A DNA stretch of 64,000 nt, from contig AP026132.1 of assembly GCA_030295235.1 (NCBI GenBank), positions 665,001 to 729,000 on the forward strand, in the 5' to 3' direction. The notes beneath the pieces are model-generated. The model had not been told where the DNA came from. It was given only the letters and a program-made list of their open reading frames with translations, and did no database searches. Source of the DNA: Fistulifera solaris (Eukaryota > Bacillariophyta > Bacillariophyceae > Naviculales > Stauroneidaceae). Both the position numbers and the translations under genes were made by a program. Below, piece after piece: positions 56,340 through 64,000 of the stretch (within the stretch, counting starts at the first letter, position 1; each line of letters starts with the position of its first letter).

Positions 56340-57524
56340 TTTGACGTTTGAAGCGCAAGCAAACGTTACCTTGGTCAATCCTTTCGCGGTCAACACCAAA
56401 CTTTTGATAAAATTCAGTCCATTACGATTGTTTAGGGTTTTAGCTCGTATTCATTATCTACCTAGACCTAGTAGCATCACTTTTGGAGTTAAGCTTATTT
56501 GACGACTCGTTTGTGTTTTGGACCCACTCGGTGACGCTTAATCTCTGACAAATTGGATAGTTGAGATTTGTCTCGTTTCCCGCTTTTATGAAACCTAGTC
56601 CACGGTACATGTAGGCTAAGGACACCTTAGTAAAAGTTATTGTTGGAAGCTGATGGAGCTCGCTATAGAGGGCTTCTTCACCTACTCTACTAGAGAGGTA
56701 CAGCTGGTTGCATAGCGGCACTATTCTCATGTAGCCCGGTACAAATTCTACACAGCGCCAAAAATTAATTTCCATTACCGTGTAATTTATCGTATAAAAA
56801 TCCCATGTTAAATATCTTTTTGTGCAAAACGAGATCAGGCACGATATTTATATGACTAAATTCAGATTTTCAAGAGGAATGATATTGGTTATTATCGTGC
56901 CTGACTTGGCTTTTTTGACGAACCTCTGACATTTTTTCTACACAAGTCCGCGGAAACTGCTTTGTCGAAAACGATAATGACTTATATTTTTCCTCTTAAT
57001 TTGTTTTTAACCATATAATTATCGTTTTTCATTGATATAATTAAGAATGAAAAAATATCATGAAAAGTTTTTGCCGCAAAGACGCGATATTTTCTAGTGA
57101 GTGTAGAAAGTGTACCACACCGACGTGGGTCAGTGACCCCAAGCAAACAGCTGTATAGGTCTGAGTCTGAAAGCATGATGAATTCGACGGTACGCGGTAC
57201 GATCGTCCGACGTCCGACCGTTATACTTTGTACTTTACCAGTTCAGTATCGCGTACTGTAGAATGTATGAAAGAAACGTCGTTTCGATGAGAAAAGGTAT
57301 AGTGATACAAATAAGTAGGTTTATGATTGCAAGGAACATGGAATATTCCTATAGCACGGTTTCTACTTAACAAATATTTGTGGCAAGATTTCATGAATTC
57401 AAAACTCAAAAACCCGCAAGCCCGCAAGGTTTCGCCTTTGGTTATTATTTGTTGCTGCTTCGTTTGAGGACAAAACGCTTCGAGGCACAGTTGTGATTGC
57501 ATCAATCTTGTCTAAAAGATCAAG
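56340..57524. other. Intergenic, mostly AT-rich
   Basis: A 1.2-kb spacer with a 12-base inverted repeat at 56835-56904 and several short frames that I do not support. It should include the promoter of the AGKSRWG-repeat gene. Confidence 0.45.
56835..56904. repeat. 12-base inverted repeat with 46-base spacer
   Basis: TCAGGCACGATA at 56835-56846 and its exact complement TATCGTGCCTGA at 56893-56904. It could be a regulatory palindrome, a hairpin at an RNA 3' end, or the ends of a tiny element; no target duplication was noticed. Confidence 0.5.
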
Positions 57525-59025
57525 ATGCAGTTTCGTTCAGTGACTTTATTATTACTACCTGCCTGCACGGCAGGTTTCTTTTTAACAACAATTTAATCCG
57601 ACCTCCTGCCCCGACAAAGCCGAAGGTTTCGTCGGATGAAGAGCGCGCTGCTGCCATGTCACAATACCTAGCGAAAGCTCACGAGGAAAAGTTGCGAGCG
57701 GTGAAGGCCGCAGAAGATAAGAAAATGGAAGAAATCAGGTTGCTCAAAGAAGAGATTGCTGCTTTAAAAGCGGCCAAGTCTCCGGTGGTTGTGTCATCGC
57801 CGCCACCGGGCCCGATCGGAGAGTTAGCGAAATACCAAGAGTTCATGAAGACTTACATTGTAAATGCTCACAAACAGAAAGTCGATGCCATCAAGGCGGC
57901 CGAAGCAGCACTCAACAAGAGATGGGAAGCGAAATTGGCAGAGCTTGGATTCGGAGCTCCATCCCCAGCCGTTGCTCCTCCCAGTGACATTCTGAAACCC
58001 AAGGTCGTAAATGAGCTGCTGGCTGCTCGTAATGAGGGCGTAAAAGCGTCTGCATCTGCCGGAAAGAGTCGTTGGGGAGAATCAGAAGTGCACAAGGTGA
58101 AAACAGGAACTGAGTTGGGCTCTTTCGTTAAAAGCGATGCACCCGCGACCTTGTCGGCGCCGCCTCGAGTACCCGTCGTCGCATCGTCGCCAGGTGACAA
58201 AATTACAGAGACCCCTGAAATCATTGCTGCCGATCACGGTTTGCGAGCAGATGGAGGAGTCGGGGGACCATCGCTAGCTGAACGTGTCGCGTTGGGTCCC
58301 AACATTGGAGCCAAAATTGTTGCCGGTGTCACATCCGTGTCTTCTAAGGCACCTGCCAGCAGTCTAACATTAGAAGAGCGTCTGGCTGGTGGCGTGAATA
58401 TCGGGGCTAGAATTGTCAAACAAGGAAGCACAGTTGAGCCGGTTCCCGTTGCTACTGATGACTCCACTTTTTCAGCATGCGAAACGCCAAGGTCCTACAC
58501 GAAGCCGAAGCGGGCAAGTCACGTTGGGGCACCCAGGAAATTGAACGCGTGCGCACTCTTCCCCGTAGTTCCACTGCAGGAACAGAAAAAGCAGTAGTTC
58601 CCGTTCCCCCGGAAGTCGAGGCTGCGGATCATGGCTTGAGGGCCGACGGTGGAGTTGGCGGACCAACATTGGCCGAACGAATCGCATTGGGGGCCAACAT
58701 TGGAGCCGAAATTGTCGCACAAAGTGCTCCTTCGTCGACGAGTCTTTATGAAAAACGAAACGTTCAAGTTACTGCCGCTGCGGCCGCGGGGAAATCTCGT
58801 TGGGGTTCCCAAGAAATCGGGAAACTATCGAGTAAGACGATTGACTCGGTGGAAATCGTCAACAGTCACGAGGATATATTTGAACAGCGAAATAACAAAG
58901 TGCTTGCCGAATCAGCCGCCGGAAAGTCGCGCTGGGGAAAAGAAGAGATCACACGTCTCCAGATGCACAGTGGCTCGGCCAAAGGCTTTCCTGCGAAAGT
59001 AAACGGAAGTGTTGTAGGCGTCTGA
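57525..59025 (+). CDS. Secretory/plastid-type repeat protein with AGKSRWG units
   Basis: About 500 residues. The start has a signal peptide (QFRSVTLLLLPACTAGFF) ending in a GFF context that resembles diatom plastid cleavage sites. A Pro/Lys stretch and an Ala/Glu-rich coiled-coil region (residues about 40-150) follow. The rest is built of repeats: four copies of AGKSRWGxxEI-like segments and two of AADHGLRADGGVGGP-LAER-ALG-NIGA-IV, with a third partial. I recognise no enzyme. Two one-base losses are inferred, in T runs at 57579-57583 (between the presequence and the body) and 58468-58472 (between repeats). Both restore continuous repeat wording. If the first break is not accepted, the protein would start at the Met before SQYLAKAHEE. 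Confidence 0.55.
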
Positions 59026-59239
59026 GACTATAGTTTGTCTAAGAGAAAAGTGTTTTACGAATCCATCTATTATTCTTCAATGATGACGGGAGCCGGTCGC
59101 ACTACTTAGTTGCTGATATCCACTGTAGATCTTTGGTATTCATTTGGTTTGAAGAATCAATAAAACTCGTTGAAGATGTTATATGTCCACACTTTTAGCG
59201 AAGCAGCGGGAACTGGGGGAACATGACAGAAGGCTATTA

Positions 59240-60358
59240 TTAAGTTTTATTGCTATTTTCTCCTTCATCGTCCTTACTTGAGTCTTCCTTCGCGATTGGT
59301 TTGCTATCTTCGCTTTCGTCGGCTGCGCCATCCTCGTCGGTCTCGTTACTAAACTTTACTTTCTTCGGTGAGTGCATTACTTCATGGTCGTCGTCGTCGC
59401 CGGCATGTTTCACCCCACTTGTAATTTGATCGAACGTTGCAACTTCCACGCCAAGAACCCCAGCTACTTCCCCCCCTTAGTTCAAGTAACTCTTTTGTAT
59501 TCGGACCTCGCCCATGTTCATCTCGAAATTTTTTGATGACTTGACTGAGCAGCATATTGAGCATCGCCGATCTTTCTTCCTCATCCAGATCTTCATCCTC
59601 ACCCAAAACAAAATCTTCTTCTTCGTCATCATCATCGGTATTACCATCATCGTCTTCCTCGTCTTCTTCCTCCTCGTCGTCATCTTCCTCAACTTCTGGA
59701 GCAACGACATCTGTCCGTGAAGCGAAATGAATGTACTCCTCGCGTGTATAATCGAGGAAGAAATCTTGATTGCTCGGTACTTTCAGCTTCTCAACTGCTT
59801 CGCCGTCATCGCCTTCTTGATCTAATTCTTCTTCAGTTTCCGCTACTTTCATAATGAGAATATCCCCAAAGACGCGGATCCCATCCAACGGCGGCTGCAA
59901 TAAATGCGGGTTCAAAGGCAGTTGCGCCGTGCGGAGCGCATTGACAAAATCGGTTTTCTCCACAAACCCCTTCGTATCCATCTGAAAGTCGTGACACAGT
60001 TTCCGCAACTGCGTGACCGACAGTTCGTCCAATTCATCCGGAAGTTCTTGACGCGCCATGACGACCGTCCCTTCCGTCGGGAATTGCCCGATAAAGGTAA
60101 AAGGTCCCCGAGGACTTGCGCCGCGGCGCTCTTGCTGGGCGTGGTATCGAGTTCGATTTCGTCAATGAGTTCCGTCAAGACGGGCCGTTGATGCAATTCT
60201 TCGGCATTCGCATAGGCGGGATGTGGTTTGATGTCTTTTCCGTCGGGACGCGCGTGTCGCAAGAGGACGCACTTGACGATGGGTCCCGACGACGAAAGAA
60301 TGGCACCAATGTCGACCCCGGCCAGTAAATCGGTTCCAGTAGTTTTCTCCTTTGACAT
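59240..60358 (-). CDS. Acidic protein of unknown function (DUF5880-like wording)
   Basis: About 372 residues. The N-terminus (VDIGAILSSSGPIVKCVLLRHARPDGK ... ELIDEIELDTTPSKS) and the next block (QVLGGPFTFIGQFPTEGTVVMAR) look conserved. I recall related algal and large-DNA-virus proteins grouped as DUF5880, which I cannot verify. The C-terminal part has a SAP-like helix (LSVTQLRKLCHDFQMDTKG), then long Asp/Glu runs and an SPKKVKF nuclear-type signal. Two breaks are inferred: one base lost at 60106-60109 and one gained in the seven-C run at 59470-59476 (plus strand). The acidic tract and basic signal suggest a nuclear or chromatin role (inference). Confidence 0.5.
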
Positions 60359-60824
60359 TGCAAATTATTACCTGTAGTTATACCTCTGAATGATATGTGC
60401 TTTTGGTGGTTTGGTTGTTGATGGCCCTGCTTCGCAATCATCTCCATCATAGCGATCGAGGTGAGTATCGGTTCGCATGCGGGCGCAAAAAAAAGGCGGA
60501 GGACGAGTTTATTGCGTTTTGGATACCGACAAAGGCGCGCAACTTGGGCTACTAAATACAAAACATCATCTTGTTTTCAAGTACTTTCATTCTAAAGATT
60601 AAATAGTAATAAAAATAGAACTCATATCCGTTGATCAAAGTATCTCTCCCGCTCTACACCAAAGAGTGGGCGGAAAGGGCGCGAAAGCGCGGACACTTTA
60701 CTATTCTCCCCCCAGTATTTCGCACGCGGGGGTCGACTTGCGGGGAATGCATGCATCCAAATGACGGAGCGTGCGAATGATTACTCCGTATCATTGATAT
60801 TCATTGAACTACTTTATTAATAAT
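60359..60824. other. Divergent intergenic region, nothing supported
   Basis: Shared upstream DNA of the acidic protein gene (-) and MCMBP (+). It has a GC-rich patch near 60665-60740 containing GGGCGGAAAGGGCGCGAAAG and CCCCCCAG. It may hold promoter elements, but no defined site was recognised. Confidence 0.4.
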
Positions 60825-62406
60825 ATGACAACACCACCCATCGTTTCACCCGCCAATTCTCAGGAGGAAAGTCACCGAAGCATTCATACATTTTGGTATT
60901 CGAAGCTACAAGATGGAATGTCACTGACCGAAGCGGATTGGCGATCCCTGGGAGACGAAAAGGTACGTGCGAAGCAGCTTACGGCATAGTCACAAACTAT
61001 GTTGAACACTCATCATTTCTGCTAGTCGACGCTCCCATGTTTTGATCAGGACACCCCGCATTCCGGTGTCGTTCGTTGTTTGGGAATGGTGCAAGATATG
61101 CTCGCACCCGAATACGATCACACCAACAACTCCACGTTGATGGAACGAACACCGCTCGTCATTGCACCGATTCCCCAAACCACTCCCTGGTTTCAGGAAA
61201 TAATGTACGACAGTGCCCATCGCGACAAGCGATTGTGTTGGGACGACAACAATTGCGCCGAACCCGCCGACCCGAAAGTAGTCGCCAACTTTTTCTACGA
61301 TCAATACGAACATCAACCACCCAAACTGCGACTCAATGAAGTCGTGGAACTGGTGGGTGTCATGGAACAGGACGTAGTGATGGAGGATCATCATCCACGA
61401 GAGACGTCGTGGAAAGATACGCTCATTTCGGCGTTTGATGCCGAGGAAGAAGAAGAAATGTTGCCCCTGCCGCGCCTACAAGTGTTGTGGTATCGAACAC
61501 TGGATCTCGATCAGTCAATTTTGCCGCCTTTACAAATGCCCAATCCTCCTTCCAATGAACTTGTTGCTTCGGCGCTTTCTCGGGCATTGTCAATCGATAC
61601 TCTCACGGCGAGTGCGATCTGGATGGCGTTGCTTTCTCTGGCGGAACGAAAGCCGTGTGGAACACCCCGAAGAACGCCTTACGCAACGACTTTGGGGTGT
61701 GCCTCGTTAGCAATTCTTCTGCCGGACGCGAGTGCTTGTCACCAGTTTCAGAAACGACTGGAAGACGTTCTTTCGTCGATATTGCCCTCGTTGGTGACGC
61801 CTCTTTTGAAAGATCTCCCGACACCGAGCAAGAAAAGCGGTCGACTGGCACAAAGTCCTCTGCAGTTGCCCAAGGGAGCGACGGTGCTGTTGAACGCGGG
61901 TGAGATACAGCCAGGTCCTCTTTCACCGCAGGGTTTGGAAATGTTACAAGCCGTCCAAGAATTGACCAGTGGTCATCAAGTCCCTTACCAGTTTGACGGT
62001 GGAATGCGTATACCGTTTGAAGCGGATGTTCGCATCATTGTGCTCTGTACGACGGAAACCAAAAGTTTACTTCCGTGTCTGCTGCAAATCAAGGGCCAGC
62101 CGGGGTTGGAACCGTCGGATGGGTCCGAGTCCATGTGCCAAACGATTCGGGAGCACTTGGCCCATGCACGATCCGGCCCACCGATCGACTTACCGTTGCA
62201 ACTACTCACCGACGCCCAGCAAGACTTTTTTACAGCGGCGCCAGGAAGCTCGCCTGCGCAATGCTACCGTCGATGAAATGGCCTTTCATCGTTGGCTGAC
62301 GTTGACAAGGTTAATTGCCCGCGGCCGAAGAGCCCAACAAGCGGCTACTTGCGACTGGGCGTCGGCCTTGCAACTAGACGATGCTATGCTCAGTTCTTTG
62401 TCATAG
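60825..62406 (+). CDS. MCMBP: Mini-chromosome maintenance complex-binding protein (MCMBP/ETG1)
   Basis: A nuclear protein that binds MCM helicase subunits and helps to remove MCM complexes after replication. Seen: VRCLGMVQDMLAPEYD, LNEVVELVGVMEQD, PRLQVLWYRTLDLD, LGCASLAILLPDASACHQF and the C-terminal helical DEMAFHRWLTLTRLIARG, in the family's order. Exon 1 is 60825-60962. The intron 60963-61049 (87 bases, GTACGT ... ATCAG) joins GDEK to DTPHSGVVR in phase. A one-base gain in the T run at 62226-62231 breaks the C-terminus, and correction gives QQDFLQRRQEARLRNATVDEM. The length of about 497 residues is close to that of family members. Confidence 0.8.
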
Positions 62407-62457
62407 CTACACAATTTTTATTAATTTCAAATAATGCACGATTAACTCGCTTACTCA

Positions 62458-63999
62458 CTAATGGCGTCTTTGTCTGTTCAGCTCCTGACCAAGCGTAATG
62501 ACAAGCTGCGCGACACGCACATCGCCGTCTCCGATGGCCCCAGCTGAAGCTCGCTGCTGATAGTCATCACAACAGCCGACAGTTACCATCCACGCGTCAT
62601 CTTCGCCTGCCTCTACCGACCCATCCAGCTGAACAAGCATTGAGCTCACGTATTCTTCGGCTTTCACGCGTTTGACATGATGCGGGGAAGAAAGTAGAGT
62701 TGGGGCGAAAGAGAATAAATAATGAAAGATTGTAGACGGTCTGATATCTCTCATCCAGGGCTCTCGCAAGAGCGCCTTAGCAAGTTCTGTCGAGCTCGTG
62801 TTCTTTGACTCTAAACCTGTCCAAAAGAGCATTTGTCGCACTCCGCGAAGTTCGGCATACGGCTTTCCCTTCTCGATTTGGCTCAGCGGCTTACTCGCGC
62901 CTCCACTAATCTTGCCTAAAAACTGCTCCAACACCAACTCAAGATCAGCGAGATCCTGCGTAATGTGCAATCGAGCCGTTTCCTCCAGAGGCCGGACGAG
63001 ACACACATTTGAAATGTATGTGTAAATAGTGAAAGTTGAGACTGTCGACGCCACAGTGCTAGAATATGGCGGTGGAAATTTCACCAAAAAATTCTTTGCG
63101 ATGGAATCAAAAATAGTCGACAAGTGTTTTTGAACGAACGATGGCTGACCTTCTCCGTCTTTATCACTAGAAGATTCCAGGTAAACCCCCATGTGAATTT
63201 TCGCCAAGACTGACGCAATCTGTCGATTGAGAGCACGGCACAATGGATTCAGAATGGTACTCTTCACCATGCGATTAATAGAGTCAATAGCTGGCGCCAA
63301 GGCCCTTTGGCATATCTTTGCAGCTTCTTCATGTTGAGAAAGCGTCGCTGGTAGATACGGACCAACAAACGTCTTGTGAGGTGCTTCCCGTAAATAATTG
63401 GCGAGGGTGAACATGATAGCGGCAACTTTGCGGTCATGCTGTAGATTCTCAGTCATAGCAAACGTATTTGCGGCAAGATAACCATTTTCGCCGACACCAC
63501 TGATGGCATTTTTGGCGCGCGTACAGAACTCTACTATCAGGTCAACGACGCAGTCAGCAATCATCGTGACAGTAGAAAAATCTCCGCCTCCTTCCTTTGG
63601 ATCCGCAAGAGACAGCTCCTGGCGAATATTTTGCTCAAAGCGCTGCAGATCATACTTGCTTGGTAGGAGTACGGTGGTAACGGCTCCAGCTATCGCAACA
63701 CCATCATCATCCACAGCAATATGCTCGGGGAACATGTATTGCAGTGGCTCATGTAAACGATCTTTGCATTTCTCAAGAAAAACTTGTTCCAGTCGGAATA
63801 TGCCACTTCCTGTTTCCTTATTGCCTCTAAACTCTTCCCACTCTATCGAGTTAAAGACAGCAGAAAGAGAAGCACCTGTCAATGCTGTGAAGTTTGATTC
63901 TCCGGGACTTTCCGAGTTCAGCGGTCGTGTCCACGTGTCTGCTGATACAGCAGCTTGCGGGTTATCAGGCAAACTGGCCATAGCTTTCCCTTGCGTCAA
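62458..63999 (-). CDS. COG5: COG5-like subunit of the conserved oligomeric Golgi complex (partial)
   Basis: The 3' part of a gene that runs off the right edge of the window. The COG complex tethers vesicles for retrograde traffic within the Golgi. The frame is open for about 513 codons. The C-terminal half carries the wording I associate with COG5: VCLVRPLEETARLHITQDLADLELVLEQFL, ELRGVRQMLFW, and STIFHYLFSFAPTLLSSP followed by a short acidic tail. The upstream half is helical (LQHDRKVAAIMFTLANYLREA, INRMVKSTILNPLCRALN). The stop is TAG-type at the end of NRQRRH. No break was seen in this portion. Confidence 0.75.
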   Translation of the reverse strand: MTQGKAMASLPDNPQAAVSADTWTRPLNSESPGESNFTALTGASLSAVFNSIEWEEFRGNKETGSGIFRLEQVFLEKCKDRLHEPLQYMFPEHIAVDDDGVAIAGAVTTVLLPSKYDLQRFEQNIRQELSLADPKEGGGDFSTVTMIADCVVDLIVEFCTRAKNAISGVGENGYLAANTFAMTENLQHDRKVAAIMFTLANYLREAPHKTFVGPYLPATLSQHEEAAKICQRALAPAIDSINRMVKSTILNPLCRALNRQIASVLAKIHMGVYLESSSDKDGEGQPSFVQKHLSTIFDSIAKNFLVKFPPPYSSTVASTVSTFTIYTYISNVCLVRPLEETARLHITQDLADLELVLEQFLGKISGGASKPLSQIEKGKPYAELRGVRQMLFWTGLESKNTSSTELAKALLREPWMRDIRPSTIFHYLFSFAPTLLSSPHHVKRVKAEEYVSSMLVQLDGSVEAGEDDAWMVTVGCCDDYQQRASAGAIGDGDVRVAQLVITLGQELNRQRRH

Positions 64000-64000
64000 A

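Noticed and set aside
56458-56775. Minus-strand frame of 105 codons
   Set aside because: No recognisable domain, isolated in AT-rich DNA, no splice or leader evidence.
2637-62406. Programmed frameshifting or altered genetic code as explanation of the many breaks
   Set aside because: Breaks occur in both directions, at unlike sites, without a shared slippery site or stop context, and in genes that are not frameshifted in other organisms. Intact genes in between use the standard code.
1-64000. tRNA, rRNA or spliceosomal RNA genes
   Set aside because: I looked for T-loop-like GGTTCGAATCC boxes and other familiar signatures by eye and found none convincing. A covariance-model scan would be decisive.
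1-64000. LTR retrotransposons or intact DNA transposons
   Set aside because: No reverse transcriptase, integrase or transposase catalytic motifs and no long terminal repeats were seen. The only transposon-related sequence is the FAR1-like zinc domain.

Overview
This window is nuclear DNA from a photosynthetic eukaryote, most probably a diatom close to Phaeodactylum. The evidence is: compact eukaryotic genes (MBF1, DCAF7/WDR68, NVL, COG5, HECT, SNAPC1-like, MCMBP); short GT-AG introns of 67 to 95 bases; mixed gene orientation without operons; and several N-termini in which a signal peptide is followed by an aromatic residue, as in the bipartite presequences that route proteins into diatom plastids. 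The organism call is inference; the gene families are read directly from translations.

Layout. 1-2.6 kb: no recognisable gene. 2.6-10.4 kb: SNAPC1-like snRNA transcription factor subunit (-), F-box/LRR protein (-), FAR1-type zinc-cluster protein (+), TatD hydrolase (+), PUS10 (-). 10.4-11.1 kb: repeat-rich divergent intergenic region. 11.1-15.6 kb: WDR6-like WD40 protein (+) and a plastid-type methyltransferase (-). 15.9-21.8 kb: a tandem pair of von Willebrand A/alpha-kinase genes (+), the second with a duplicated kinase domain. 22.0-30.6 kb: HECT ubiquitin ligase (-), mitochondrial S-adenosylmethionine carrier (+), a large DUF6604-like protein (+), MBF1 (-). 31.3-44.7 kb: a proteasome-alpha-like protein with a signal peptide (+), a TPR-like protein (+), NVL/Rix7 AAA ATPase (-), a histidine-phosphatase-fold protein with lumen-type targeting (-), ArfGAP (+), DnaJ (+), PP2C (-). 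46.6-54.8 kb: DCAF7 (+), a plastid protein (-), an aldo-keto reductase-like protein (+), a zinc finger/TruA/2OG-oxygenase fusion (-), a multi-pass membrane protein (+). 55.5-64 kb: an unknown protein (+), an AGKSRWG-repeat protein (+), an acidic unknown protein (-), MCMBP (+), and COG5 (-), which runs off the right edge.

A technical point governs the reading. About 28 single-base frame breaks interrupt otherwise well conserved genes. Roughly three quarters are apparent one-base losses and the rest one-base gains, and most lie in homopolymer runs. This is the signature of incompletely polished sequence rather than of pseudogenes. I therefore give each such gene as one CDS and name the break. 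Introns are named only where GT-AG sites and reading phase agree.

Most genes are unrelated housekeeping functions. The notable exceptions are PUS10 and WDR6, two tRNA-modification factors transcribed divergently from one intergenic region, and the kinase pair, which arose by tandem duplication. The most unusual gene structures are the vWA/alpha-kinase pair, the TruA/2OG-oxygenase fusion with an altered catalytic motif, and the proteasome-alpha-like protein with an N-terminal signal peptide.
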